From the NCBI RefSeq assembly GCF_013283645.1, contig NZ_JABEKV010000013.1:1-38009 (forward strand): a DNA stretch of 38,009 nucleotides. The letters run 5' to 3'. Position numbers and translations under genes: made by a program. The first letter of the stretch is position 1, and each line of letters starts with the position of its first letter. Source of the DNA: Sinorhizobium psoraleae (GTDB taxonomy: Bacteria; Pseudomonadota; Alphaproteobacteria; Rhizobiales; Rhizobiaceae). The notes beneath the pieces are model-generated. The model was not told the DNA's origin. It was given only the letters and a program-made list of their open reading frames with translations, and did not search any database. This document shows, one piece after another, positions 7,864 to 16,334 of this stretch.

Positions 7864-8844
7864 TCAGTCTTCCTTCCGATTACCCTGTGCCAGGAACTCG
7901 GCGTAGAGCCGGTCCAGGTTGTCTGCAACATACCGCCCAAAGGGGCCGGCATTCCTTGATTTCATAGACAAGACAAACGCCTTGCCGGAGTTCGAATACT
8001 TAGCGGAGACGGTCTTGTCCGCCGGTTGCCAGTTCTCCATGCTCTTGGGAGCCGTCTTCCGCACAGGCTTCGCCGCGCTGTTCAGACCAGAAAACAGGGC
8101 ATTGAAGCGTTCGTCGGTGCTCAGTTCGTCGAAGGAGGGATCAGAGACGATCGCCCTCACCTTCCCTTCGTTGGCGGTTTTGCCCACAAGCAAGGACAGC
8201 TCGACCCAGCGTTCTCGGCCGACCGTCGGGCAGGGCCCAATCCTTGCGATTGTCTCGTCAGGAATGCGATCCGTTACGGCGATCATTTTCGAGATGGCGG
8301 CCGCATTGGCAGCAAGCGCCAATCCTATGATTGTCCGGTCATAGCCAAGCTTCTCGAGGTGCGAGGCGAAGTTCGCGCGTTCGATGAAGGAGAGGTTGGC
8401 GCGCGCCGAGTTTTCTTGTCCCTGGGCGATAACGTGCGTACGGTCATCCAGCGCCTTTACGACCGCCTTGACCTTGCGGCGGAGCTCACGGGCAACCCGG
8501 GCGCGGCGATGTCCAAAGACGATCTGGTAACGGCCGGTCGCCGACGGGTGAGGGCGCACAAGGATAGGCGTATCCTGCCCGCGCTCGGCGATCGCCTGCT
8601 TCAACTCCTCGAACTGCTCGGGATTATCGTCCATGCGATCAGAGACGAACGAACTATCGAGTGTCTCAGGTTCGAGTTCGACGACCGTTTCCCCTTCGAG
8701 AAATTTGTCGGCTTGGCGCGACAACTCGTCGAGTGAGCGCACCATGCTCTTCGATGCGCCGCGCATCGGATAGGTGGGCGTAACGTCTGCGTGCGGGATT
8801 TCCGCTGCGTCTACCAGTCCCGCCAGTAGGTTCTTTCTCGCCAT
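7864..8844 (-). CDS. repB: RepB plasmid partition protein (ParB-like)
   Basis: The 326-residue protein has the ParB/RepB layout: a short N-terminal RepA-interaction part, a ParB nuclease-like domain with the box GHRRARVAREL near residues 111-121, and a helix-turn-helix region after it (YDRTIIGLALAANAAAISKM). RepB binds parS sites and works with RepA to partition the plasmid and repress the operon. It lies 56 bases downstream of repA and upstream of the antisense RNA region. The candidate binding sites at 6015 and 6420 would be its targets. Confidence 0.95.
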   Translation of the reverse strand: MARKNLLAGLVDAAEIPHADVTPTYPMRGASKSMVRSLDELSRQADKFLEGETVVELEPETLDSSFVSDRMDDNPEQFEELKQAIAERGQDTPILVRPHPSATGRYQIVFGHRRARVARELRRKVKAVVKALDDRTHVIAQGQENSARANLSFIERANFASHLEKLGYDRTIIGLALAANAAAISKMIAVTDRIPDETIARIGPCPTVGRERWVELSLLVGKTANEGKVRAIVSDPSFDELSTDERFNALFSGLNSAAKPVRKTAPKSMENWQPADKTVSAKYSNSGKAFVLSMKSRNAGPFGRYVADNLDRLYAEFLAQGNRKED

Positions 8845-8900
8845 CTGCCTGCTCCGTTTGCCTACGATCTACCGGACCGTCCGGGGGAAGTTTACGCTTC

Positions 8901-10124
8901 TCAACTGACAACCTTCCTGCCCCAGGAGGCATGGACGAGTTCTGTGATCTCGGCGTTGACCGCGTTCAACGAGTCCATCGCGCGCTCATAGGTGGACCGC
9001 GTCATCTGGCTCTTGTCGACTTCGTACAGTGTCTGCTTGGTGATGCCGGCGTCTGAAACCGCTGTCGATTTCAGCATCTGGTTCTTCAGCACGAACTGAT
9101 GGAATAAGGTCTGCATGAAGCCCACCATCTGCGCCTGCGGCCCGTCCGTTGGCTCGTACCGGGTGATCAGGTAGCGATACCATTCGAGATTGACAGCCGC
9201 ACCCGCGTCCCGGATAGGCTTCAGGATCCCGCCCAGCATCAAAAGGAACTGGCCCATCGACATGACGTCGAGCATCTGCGGATGGATCGTGATCAGGACG
9301 CTCGTCGCCGCAGTCAGCGCGGTGATTGTGAGATAGCCGAGCTGGGGAGGGCAGTCGATAACGACAATGTCGTAGCGGTCGTCGACTTCCGCCAGCGCGC
9401 GCGAAATCCGCGTGAAGAAGGTCTTGCCATCATTCGAGCTCTTGTTCGACATCGCAAGCGGCGTGTCGTACTCGTACTCCTGAAGTTCGAGGTTCGCAGG
9501 CACAATATCGAGGCCCGGGAAATTGGTAGGCTGGATGATCTCGCTGATCGATCGGCGTTGATCGTCATATCTGAGCGCCTCATAGAGCGAGGGCGACATG
9601 TCGAGCTCGGGCTGAAAACCGTGAAGCGACGAAAGTGACGCCTGCGGGTCGAGGTCCACCGCCAAGACACGGTGCCCGGTCAACGCCATGTACTGGGCAA
9701 GATGAGCGGCCGTCGTCGTCTTGCCCGAACCGCCCTTGAAATTGACAACGGCAATGACCTGGAGCTTTTCGCCCGTCCGACGGTGCGGCACGTAGTTCCT
9801 GGCTTCCGATCGTCCATGCTGATCGAGATACTGACGCAGTTCCACCATCTGCTCGGCACTATAAGAACGGCGACCCGACGACGATGTCTGGGGGAGGGGA
9901 CCTTTTCCCTCAAGGTGGAGTTTTTTCAGCGTGCTTTGCGAGACGCCCAGGAATTGCGCCACTTCCGAAAGCGAGAACTGGCGAAGCAGTTTCTTGGCAT
10001 TCGGCGGGAACTGCTGCATGCTCAAAAGATGCAGTTTCTTCGAAATCAGATCGCCCTGTTCGAGGATGAGATCCTCGAAATGCATCGGCTGTGCGGGAGC
10101 GACGGACGGCGAATTAGCGTTCAT
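8901..10124 (-). CDS. repA: RepA plasmid partition ATPase (ParA-like)
   Basis: The 407-residue protein is a ParA-type Walker ATPase with an N-terminal DNA-binding extension. A helix-turn-helix lies near residues 50-75 (SLSEVAQFLGVSQSTLKKL), the deviant Walker A KGGSGKTT at 130-137, VDLDPQAS near 155, and Walker B VVIDCPPQ further on. RepA pairs with RepB to segregate plasmid copies and represses repABC transcription. It is first in the operon and divergent from the traI-trbB gene, the same arrangement as in Ti plasmids, where quorum sensing can raise both transfer and copy number. Confidence 0.96.
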   Translation of the reverse strand: MNANSPSVAPAQPMHFEDLILEQGDLISKKLHLLSMQQFPPNAKKLLRQFSLSEVAQFLGVSQSTLKKLHLEGKGPLPQTSSSGRRSYSAEQMVELRQYLDQHGRSEARNYVPHRRTGEKLQVIAVVNFKGGSGKTTTAAHLAQYMALTGHRVLAVDLDPQASLSSLHGFQPELDMSPSLYEALRYDDQRRSISEIIQPTNFPGLDIVPANLELQEYEYDTPLAMSNKSSNDGKTFFTRISRALAEVDDRYDIVVIDCPPQLGYLTITALTAATSVLITIHPQMLDVMSMGQFLLMLGGILKPIRDAGAAVNLEWYRYLITRYEPTDGPQAQMVGFMQTLFHQFVLKNQMLKSTAVSDAGITKQTLYEVDKSQMTRSTYERAMDSLNAVNAEITELVHASWGRKVVS

Positions 10125-10145
10125 TGCAAGGGAACTCTCGAATAA

Positions 10146-10185
10146 CGGTTTTTCGGCCCGAGAACCGACATAATCGTTATTATGT
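10146..10185 (-). promoter_or_regulatory. repABC operator-like dyads
   Basis: Two adjacent dyads lie 22-61 bases before the repA start: an imperfect 22-base palindrome (CGGTT...AACCG, 10146-10167) and a perfect one with arms ACATAAT/ATTATGT and a 4-base spacer (10168-10185). Autorepression by RepA with RepB at such operators is the known mode of control for this operon. The AT-rich second dyad could overlap the -10 region. Confidence 0.5.
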
Positions 10186-10568
10186 GCGATTCTAGCCGGC
10201 TGACAAGGAATATAGAGTTAACAAGGGGTTAATACCGCCTCCCGAGCGGTCCCGGCTCGCGGGCAAAACACACGTGTTTCTTCTTTATTCCTAGGTACTT
10301 AGATGGTCGCTTGCGCTGCGCTGGGCGCCAGCACTTTTCCAGGGGAGAAATACGGCCGTTCGCCGGGCTACGAAACTTCACTGCGAAATAGCGGTCATAT
10401 TCCTCCCCGCGGCTCACCCGACTCAGTCTTGGCGGATACGTGCGAGTTCTAAGTTGCGGCCCGGACAGACGCCCTGCGTGGCGCATGATCTTGCTGCCCG
10501 CATCTTCCTTCGAGCGCACAACTGATTCTACTCGATTTGCTATCGCCATCTCTCCCTCTTGGCGGCTT

Positions 10569-10790
10569 TCAAGGGTCCGGGAGAACCCCAGGAGGGTTCT
10601 TCGCTTTAGTTTTTTCGCTCCGAGGCTTACCCGACGCTTCCGCCAGCTTGATCCCCAACTGTTCTCCTGTGAATCCCGCGATCTCGTGGGGGCCACGCCA
10701 ACGATCTTCGCTCAAAGCTAACGCCCGAATCACCCCCAGCACAACCCTGTTGAATTCTACAACTGCCCAGCGATTCGGATCCGTGCTCAT
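10569..10790 (-). CDS. Small hypothetical protein divergent from traI-trbB
   Basis: Read from the ATG at 10790 this gives 73 residues (MSTDPNRWAVVEFNRVVLGV at the start, then GPHEIAGFTGEQLGIKLAEA). The composition is protein-like and unlike the surrounding shadow frames. No clear ribosome binding site is present: GGAG abuts the ATG. An alternative TTG start lies at 10808. It overlaps the likely traI promoter area, including the lux-box-like dyad, so either this gene or that site is probably spurious. I do not recognise a family. Confidence 0.4.
   Translation of the reverse strand: MSTDPNRWAVVEFNRVVLGVIRALALSEDRWRGPHEIAGFTGEQLGIKLAEASGKPRSEKTKAKNPPGVLPDP
10582..10616 (+). terminator. Possible intrinsic terminator
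   Basis: Perfect arms AGAACCC/GGGTTCT with a 5-base loop, followed on the plus strand by a T-rich tail (TTTAGTTTTTT). No plus-strand gene precedes it, so it would end a leader or antisense transcript, or shield the trb promoter from read-through. Confidence 0.4.
10745..10764 (+). promoter_or_regulatory. Lux-box-like dyad upstream of traI-trbB
   Basis: The 20 bases CCCTGTTGAATTCTACAACT match the classical lux box at 14 of 20 positions by hand alignment and have short inverted arms GTTG/CAAC. It ends 58 bases before the traI start, a plausible place for TraR activation. It does not resemble the Ti tra box, and it lies inside a possible small gene, so confidence is low. Confidence 0.3.
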
Positions 10791-10822
10791 CTCCGCGACG
10801 ATTTTCAACGACGGAGAAATTC

Positions 10823-12436
10823 ATGCAGGTTCTCGCGATCTCAAAGCCCCGGAATACCGAAGAAGCCCGGCTTCTCCACAGCCATCATCAGCTGCGCGCC
10901 CGCGTCTTTTCCGATCGGTTGGGTTGGGACGTCAATGTTGCAGGAGGCTGTGAGTCGGATGCTTTTGACGATATCCAACCGGCCTACATTCTAGCCGTCG
11001 CCAAGATGGGTCGTTTGGCTGGATGTGCCCGCCTCCTTCCTGCATTGGGCCCAACGATGGTGGCGAACGTTTTCCCCTCGCTCCTATCTGCCGGGCAGCT
11101 CGGCGCTCATTCATCCATGGTCGAGAGCTCGCGCTTTTGCGTGGACACCTCGCTTGCTGAGGGCAGGGGAGACGGTCCTATTCACGAGGCAACGCTCACC
11201 ATGTTCGCGGGGATAATCGAGTGGTCGATGGCGAACCGGTTCACCGAGATCGTCACGGTAACGGACATTCGCTTTGAGCGGATCCTCGCCCGTGTCGGTT
11301 GGCCGCTTCAGCGCCTTGGCGAGCCAAGAAGGATCGGGGCGACCATGGCCGTGGCCGGCACTCTGCCCGCGAATGCGGACACATTCATGAAGCTCCGCCC
11401 CGCCAATTACCGCTCCAACATCACCAGTCATCTTGGCCAAGCAGCTAAGGAGAAATCCGTGACACAGCTTCGCTCCCATCCTCGACTCGTCCGCAAGCTT
11501 CAGGAGGCACTTGGCGACCAGCTTTGCGTAGCACTGGACGATAGCAACGTCGTCGAGATTATGCTGAATCCCGATGGAAAGCTGTTCATCGAACGGCTTG
11601 GGCATGGCGTGGCGCCGGCCGGAGAGATGTCATCAACTGCGGCGGAAATGGTGATCGGTACGGTTGCCCACGCGCTTCAGTCCGAGGTCGATACGGACCA
11701 ACCTATTATTTCCGGAGAACTCCCGATCGGCGGGCATCGTTTCGAGGGCCTATTGCCGCCAGTGGTCGCGAAGCCCGCCTTCACGATTCGTCGTCGGGCA
11801 TCCCGCCTGATCCCGCTCGACGACTATGTTCGCTCCGGAGTCATGACCGAGACCCAGGCTGCGACGATCCGCAGCGCCATTGGCTCACGCCTCAACATCA
11901 TCATTTCCGGTGGGACCGGTTCCGGCAAGACGACGCTGGCGAATGCTGTAATCTTTGAGATTGTGAAGAGCGCACCAGAAGACCGGCTCGTCATTCTCGA
12001 AGATACAGTCGAAATCCAATGCGTGGCTGAGAACGCGCTTTTCCTACGCACGAGTGATGCAATCGATATGGCGCGGCTCCTCAAGAGCACGATGCGCCTG
12101 CGCCCGGACCGCATAGTCGTCGGCGAGGTCCGCGACGGCGCCGCACTAACGCTTCTAAAGGCTTGGAATACGGGTCACCCCGGGGGGCTGGCAACGGTTC
12201 ACTCCAACACGGCTGCCTCCGCGCTTCGCCGCCTGGAACAGCTGACGGCCGAAGCCAGTCAACAGCCGATGCACGAGGTGATCGGGGAGGCTGTCGACCT
12301 CATCGTTTCCATCGAGCGTACGCCGCGAGGCCGGCGTGTGAGCGACATCATTCAGGTCGAGCGCTTTGCCAACGGCCAATACGAGATCGAATCCGACCAA
12401 CTCGTCGAAGAACAGGAGGCGCGACATGTCGCGTAA
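10823..12436 (+). CDS. traI-trbB: TraI-TrbB fusion: acyl-homoserine-lactone synthase joined to conjugation ATPase
   Basis: One 537-residue frame holds two complete proteins. Residues 1 to about 210 are a LuxI-type TraI with all signature residues in place: R25, F29, W35, D46, D49, R70, E101, R104. It would make an N-acyl-homoserine lactone from acyl-ACP and S-adenosylmethionine. Residues 213-537 are a full-length TrbB, the VirB11-type hexameric ATPase that energises the mating channel, with Walker A GGTGSGKTT and a following Asp/His box region (GHPGGLATVHSN). In Ti plasmids these are separate neighbouring genes. At the junction AAGGAG precedes an in-frame GTG (11459), so free TrbB could still be made. 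A single lost T in GCAGC(T)TAAGG would have removed the original TraI stop. The gene heads the trb operon and overlaps trbC by 11 bases. Confidence 0.9.
   Translation: MQVLAISKPRNTEEARLLHSHHQLRARVFSDRLGWDVNVAGGCESDAFDDIQPAYILAVAKMGRLAGCARLLPALGPTMVANVFPSLLSAGQLGAHSSMVESSRFCVDTSLAEGRGDGPIHEATLTMFAGIIEWSMANRFTEIVTVTDIRFERILARVGWPLQRLGEPRRIGATMAVAGTLPANADTFMKLRPANYRSNITSHLGQAAKEKSVTQLRSHPRLVRKLQEALGDQLCVALDDSNVVEIMLNPDGKLFIERLGHGVAPAGEMSSTAAEMVIGTVAHALQSEVDTDQPIISGELPIGGHRFEGLLPPVVAKPAFTIRRRASRLIPLDDYVRSGVMTETQAATIRSAIGSRLNIIISGGTGSGKTTLANAVIFEIVKSAPEDRLVILEDTVEIQCVAENALFLRTSDAIDMARLLKSTMRLRPDRIVVGEVRDGAALTLLKAWNTGHPGGLATVHSNTAASALRRLEQLTAEASQQPMHEVIGEAVDLIVSIERTPRGRRVSDIIQVERFANGQYEIESDQLVEEQEARHVA
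11459..12436 (+). CDS. trbB: Possible free TrbB from an internal GTG start
   Basis: Nested in the fusion frame, a GTG at 11459 preceded by AAGGAGAAATCC would give a 325-residue TrbB beginning VTQLRSHPRLVRKLQ, which agrees with the usual length and start of TrbB in Ti plasmids. The retained ribosome binding site is the argument that this start is, or was, used. It would allow normal assembly of the ATPase hexamer even if the fusion is also made. Confidence 0.55.
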   Translation: MTQLRSHPRLVRKLQEALGDQLCVALDDSNVVEIMLNPDGKLFIERLGHGVAPAGEMSSTAAEMVIGTVAHALQSEVDTDQPIISGELPIGGHRFEGLLPPVVAKPAFTIRRRASRLIPLDDYVRSGVMTETQAATIRSAIGSRLNIIISGGTGSGKTTLANAVIFEIVKSAPEDRLVILEDTVEIQCVAENALFLRTSDAIDMARLLKSTMRLRPDRIVVGEVRDGAALTLLKAWNTGHPGGLATVHSNTAASALRRLEQLTAEASQQPMHEVIGEAVDLIVSIERTPRGRRVSDIIQVERFANGQYEIESDQLVEEQEARHVA

Positions 12437-12809
12437 GAATGAGTTTGTCTCCATCGCGCTTCTTGCTGCGCCAGTCATTTTGGCGTCGGTCGCACCGGCA
12501 CTGGCCAGTTCAGGCGGTAGTCTGCCTTGGGAAGGTCCGCTCGAGCAGATCCAGGAGTCCATCACGGGGCCAGTCGCGGGCTACATCGCACTTGCGGCAG
12601 TCGCGATCGCCGGCGGCATGCTGATTTTCGGCGGTGAGCTGAACGATTTCGCGCGGCGGCTGATGTATGTCGTGCTTGTTGCCGGCATCCTCCTCGGCGC
12701 CACGACCATTGTCGGCCTGTTCGGTGCGACCGGCGCTTCGATCAGTCTGAGCGATGATCAGCTCACTTCGACACGCCCGTGTGCAGGAGGGGAAGGGGCT
12801 CATGGCTGA
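12426..12809 (+). CDS. trbC: TrbC, pilin subunit of the mating pilus
   Basis: The 127-residue protein starts at 12426 after AGGAGG. It has an N-terminal signal segment ending near Ala-Leu-Ala, then the conserved SLPWEGPLEQIQESITGPVA and two hydrophobic helices joined by FGGELNDFARR, as in VirB2/TrbC pilins, which are processed and often cyclised. The end overlaps trbD. It is second in the operon, translationally coupled to the gene before it. Confidence 0.93.
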   Translation: MSRKNEFVSIALLAAPVILASVAPALASSGGSLPWEGPLEQIQESITGPVAGYIALAAVAIAGGMLIFGGELNDFARRLMYVVLVAGILLGATTIVGLFGATGASISLSDDQLTSTRPCAGGEGAHG

Positions 12810-13101
12810 GGCGCTATCCGGACGTCACAGCAATCGCATTCACCGTGCGCTCTCCCGGCCGAACCTCCTGATGGGCGCGGACCGGGAATTGGTTCTGATC
12901 GCCGGGCTTGCCGCCGTCATCCTGATTTTTGTGGTGCTGACTATTTTCTCGGCGCTCTTCGGAGTTGCCGTATGGATCGTGATCGTCGGCTTGCTCCGCA
13001 CGATGGCGAAGTCGGACCCGCTCATGCGGCAGGTTTATGTCCGCCATATCTCGTACAAACCCCACTACAAGGCGACCACGTCTCCGTGGCGGCGGTATTG
13101 A
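12802..13101 (+). CDS. trbD: TrbD, inner-membrane conjugation protein
   Basis: The 99-residue protein (VirB3-like) starts at 12802. The first part (HRALSRPNLLMGADRELVLI) is followed by a hydrophobic pair of segments (AVILIFVVLTIFSALFGVAVW) typical of the family. VirB3/TrbD partners the TrbE ATPase in the inner-membrane complex. It overlaps trbC by eight bases and precedes trbE by ten. GGAAGGGG upstream serves as ribosome binding site, which decides this start over the upstream in-frame ATG at 12754. Confidence 0.92.
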   Translation: MAEALSGRHSNRIHRALSRPNLLMGADRELVLIAGLAAVILIFVVLTIFSALFGVAVWIVIVGLLRTMAKSDPLMRQVYVRHISYKPHYKATTSPWRRY

Positions 13102-13111
13102 GGAGCCTGGT

Positions 13112-15568
13112 ATGGTCGCGCTCAAACGCTTCCGGGCAACCGGCCCATCCTTCGCGGATCTCGTCCCCTATGCCGGCCTAGTCGACAACGGCGTTCTTCT
13201 GTTGAAAGACGGAAGCCTGATGGCCGGCTGGTATTTTGCCGGGCCGGACTCCGACAGCGCCACAGACCTCGAACGCAACGAGCTATCGCGCCAGATCAAC
13301 GCAATCCTGTCGCGGCTCGGAACCGGCTGGATGATTCAAGTCGAAGCCGTCCGTATCCCGACGTACGATTATGCCTCGGAAGACCGCTGCCATTTCCCCG
13401 ATGCTGTCACGCGGGCGATCGACGCGGAGCGCCGGGCTCATTTCGCGCGCGAGAGGGCACACTTCGAGAGCAAGCATGCGCTGATCCTGACTTATCGGCC
13501 GCTTGAATCCAAAAAGACGGCTCTCAGCAAATACATCTATTCCGATGAGGAAAGCCGTAAGAAGACCTATGCCGACATGGCGCTCTTCATCTTCAAGAAC
13601 GCCATCCGCGAGATTGAGCAATATTTCGCGAACACGCTGTCGATTCGACGCATGGAAACGCGAGAGGTTGCCGAGAGGGGAGGGCAGCGCATCGCCCGCT
13701 ATGACGAGCTGCTCCAGTTCGTCCGATTCTGCATCACTGGCGAAAACCATCCGATCCGATTGCCGGCTGCTCCCATGTATCTCGACTGGATCGCGACTGC
13801 CGAACTCGAGCACGGTCTGACGCCGAAGGTCGAGAACCGGTTTCTCGGCGTCGTGGCGATCGATGGTCTGCCGGCGGAGAGCTGGCCGGGGATCCTCAAC
13901 AGCCTCGACCTGATGCCGCTCACTTATCGCTGGTCGTCGCGCTTCATCTTCCTTGACGCGGAAGAGGCGCGTCAAAAGCTGGAGCGGACCCGTAAGAAGT
14001 GGCAACAGAAAGTTCGTCCGTTCTTCGACCAGCTATTCCAGACGCAAAGCCGGTCGGTCGATCAGGACGCGATGACAATGGTGGCCGAAACTGAGGATGC
14101 GATCGCGCAAGCGTCGTCGCAGCTTGTCGCCTACGGCTATTACACGCCCGTGATTATTCTCTTCGACAATGATCGGGAGGCATTGCGGGAAAAAGCCGAG
14201 ACGATCCGGCGACTGATCCAGGCCGAGGGATTTGGCGCGCGGATCGAGACGCTCAACGCAACCGACGCTTATCTCGGTAGCCTACCGGGAAACTGGTACT
14301 GCAATATCCGCGAACCGCTGATCAACACCAGCAACCTTGCCGATCTCATTCCTCTCAATTCGGTCTGGTCCGGCTCGCCTGTGGCGCCGTGCCCCTTCTA
14401 TCCCCAGAATTCGCCGCCCCTGATACAGGTTGCGAGCGGCTCGACGCCGTTCCGGCTGAACCTGCACGTCGATGACGTCGGCCACACGCTGATCTTCGGT
14501 CCCACCGGCTCGGGCAAGTCAACCCTTCTCGCACTGATCGCGGCACAGTTCCGGCGCTACGAATGCGCCCAGATCTTCGCCTTCGACAAAGGGAACTCGC
14601 TGTTACCGCTGACCCTGGGTACCGGAGGGGATCACTACGAGATCGGCGGCGACGGCGAGGAAGAGGGGAGGGCGCTCGCCTTCTGCCCGCTGTCGGAGCT
14701 TTCCACTGACGGCGATCGCGCCTGGGCGACCGAGTGGATCGAAATGCTGGTCGCGCTGCAGGGTATCACCATCGCGCCCGATCATCGTAACGCCATCTCG
14801 CGCCAAGTCGGGCTGATGGCGAAAGCACCTGGCCGATCGCTTTCGGATTTCGTGAGCGGCGTTCAGATGCGCCAGATCAAGGACGCGCTATATCACTATA
14901 CTGTCGACGGGCCTATGGGTCAGCTTCTCGACGCGGAAGAGGACGGCTTGACGCTCGGCGCCTTCCAGTGCTTCGAGATCGAGCAACTCATGAACATGGG
15001 CGAGCGCAATCTCGTGCCCGTGCTCACCTATCTGTTCCGTCGAATTGAGAAGCGCCTCGACGGTTCGCCGAGTCTGATCGTGCTGGACGAGGCGTGGTTG
15101 ATGCTCGGCCACCCGGTGTTCCGAGCCAAGATCCGCGAATGGCTGAAGGTGCTGCGCAAGGCAAATTGCGCCGTCGTTCTCGCAACACAGTCAATCTCAG
15201 ACGCCGAGCGCTCGGGGATCATCGACGTGCTCAAGGAATCCTGCCCGACGAAGATCTGCCTACCGAACGGCGCCGCCCGCGAACCGGGGACGCGCGAGTT
15301 CTACGAGCGGATCGGCTTCAACGAGCGGCAGATCGAGATCGTTTCGAACGCGATTCCCAAGTGCGAATATTACGTCGTCACACCTGAGGGCCGGCGTCTC
15401 TTCGATATGGCCCTTGGTCCGGTGGCGCTCAGCTTCGTCGGCGCATCCGGCAAGGAAGATTTGAAGCGCATCCGCACACTTCATTCCGAACACCGCCGCG
15501 ATTGGCCGATCCACTGGCTTCAGATGAGAGGAGTTCACGATGCCGCATCGCTGCTCAACGTCGAATAG
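13112..15568 (+). CDS. trbE: TrbE, VirB4-type conjugation ATPase
   Basis: The 818-residue protein has an N-terminal CagE/VirB4 region and a C-terminal ATPase with Walker A GPTGSGKS (residues 463-470) and Walker B LIVLDEAW (Asp at about 659). VirB4 ATPases power pilus assembly and substrate passage at the inner membrane. The start at 13112 follows TTGAGGAG; a longer in-frame start at 13037 lies inside trbD. No frameshift interrupts it. The end overlaps trbJ by 29 bases. Confidence 0.96.
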   Translation: MVALKRFRATGPSFADLVPYAGLVDNGVLLLKDGSLMAGWYFAGPDSDSATDLERNELSRQINAILSRLGTGWMIQVEAVRIPTYDYASEDRCHFPDAVTRAIDAERRAHFARERAHFESKHALILTYRPLESKKTALSKYIYSDEESRKKTYADMALFIFKNAIREIEQYFANTLSIRRMETREVAERGGQRIARYDELLQFVRFCITGENHPIRLPAAPMYLDWIATAELEHGLTPKVENRFLGVVAIDGLPAESWPGILNSLDLMPLTYRWSSRFIFLDAEEARQKLERTRKKWQQKVRPFFDQLFQTQSRSVDQDAMTMVAETEDAIAQASSQLVAYGYYTPVIILFDNDREALREKAETIRRLIQAEGFGARIETLNATDAYLGSLPGNWYCNIREPLINTSNLADLIPLNSVWSGSPVAPCPFYPQNSPPLIQVASGSTPFRLNLHVDDVGHTLIFGPTGSGKSTLLALIAAQFRRYECAQIFAFDKGNSLLPLTLGTGGDHYEIGGDGEEEGRALAFCPLSELSTDGDRAWATEWIEMLVALQGITIAPDHRNAISRQVGLMAKAPGRSLSDFVSGVQMRQIKDALYHYTVDGPMGQLLDAEEDGLTLGAFQCFEIEQLMNMGERNLVPVLTYLFRRIEKRLDGSPSLIVLDEAWLMLGHPVFRAKIREWLKVLRKANCAVVLATQSISDAERSGIIDVLKESCPTKICLPNGAAREPGTREFYERIGFNERQIEIVSNAIPKCEYYVVTPEGRRLFDMALGPVALSFVGASGKEDLKRIRTLHSEHRRDWPIHWLQMRGVHDAASLLNVE

Positions 15569-16334
15569 TTTGCTCGCCGGTCTGGCGGTCCTGGCCGTAA
15601 CTATCACGCCCGCCGACGCAGGGACCGCGATAGGTGCGGCGACCGAGTGGACGCAGCTTCTCAACAATGGGGAGCTGGTTGCACTCGTGGGGAAGTCCGG
15701 TGAGCAGGTCCAGAACCAGCTCACGCAAATCAACCAGCTCGCGCAACAGATCGAGACGCAGCTGAACATCTATCAAAACCTGCTGCAGAACACCGCGATG
15801 CTCCCATCGCACATATGGGGGCAGGTCGAGAGCGATCTCAATCAGCTCCGAAGCATCGTCGATCAGGGCCAGAGCATCGCGTTCTCCATGGGCAACGCCG
15901 ATGACGTGCTGCAGCAGCGGTTCCAGAGCTATGCCACCCTGAAGACAGACCTGCCAAGCAACGAGACGTTCTCTTCAACCTATCAGACCTGGTCCGACAC
16001 CAACCGTGACACGATTGCGAGTACGCTGAAGTCTGCAAGCCTTACGGCCGATCAGTTCGACAGCGAGGAAACCACAATGTCCTCGTTACGGTCGTTGTCA
16101 GAGACCGCCGACGGGCAGATGAAGGCACTGCAGGTCGGCCATCAGATCGCCGCGCAGCAGGTCGCGCAAATGCAGAAGCTCCGCGGTCTGGTCGCACAGC
16201 AGATGACGATGATGGGAACCTGGCTTCAGACCGAGCAGAGCGACAAGGACCTCGCTCAGGCACGGCGGGAGAAGTTCTTCGGTGCAACGGCGCCATCCAC
16301 CTCCGGGGGCGAAAAGATGGAGTTAGAATGGTGA
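15540..16334 (+). CDS. trbJ: TrbJ, periplasmic VirB5-like conjugation protein
   Basis: The 264-residue protein has a short N-terminal signal sequence (LLAGLAVLAVTITPADAGTA) and long Gln-rich helices (QLTQINQLAQQIETQLNIYQ) typical of TrbJ/VirB5, a minor pilus-tip or periplasmic component. GAGGAG precedes the start within the end of trbE. The C-terminus (RREKFFGATAPSTSGGEKM, ending ELEW) closely resembles that of the next gene, trbK. Confidence 0.93.
   Translation: MPHRCSTSNSLLAGLAVLAVTITPADAGTAIGAATEWTQLLNNGELVALVGKSGEQVQNQLTQINQLAQQIETQLNIYQNLLQNTAMLPSHIWGQVESDLNQLRSIVDQGQSIAFSMGNADDVLQQRFQSYATLKTDLPSNETFSSTYQTWSDTNRDTIASTLKSASLTADQFDSEETTMSSLRSLSETADGQMKALQVGHQIAAQQVAQMQKLRGLVAQQMTMMGTWLQTEQSDKDLAQARREKFFGATAPSTSGGEKMELEW

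Larger units (their letters stand above)
10125..10822. other. Control region between repA and traI-trbB
   Basis: This interval must hold the divergent promoters for repABC and the trb operon. It contains two dyads close to repA (10146-10185), a hairpin with T-rich tail (10582-10616), a possible small minus-strand gene (10569-10790) and a lux-box-like dyad at 10745-10764. No full 18-base Ti-type tra box could be found by eye. Confidence 0.5.

Noticed and set aside
10438..10455. ACGTGC half-site as a tra box before traI
   Set aside because: Only the left half matches; the right half (GCACGT) is absent.
10229..10696. Minus-strand frame of 155 codons in the repA-traI interval
   Set aside because: Arg/Lys-rich, no start signal, overlaps a more plausible small frame and the operator region.
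13283..14005. Minus-strand frame of 240 codons inside trbE
   Set aside because: Shadow of trbE.
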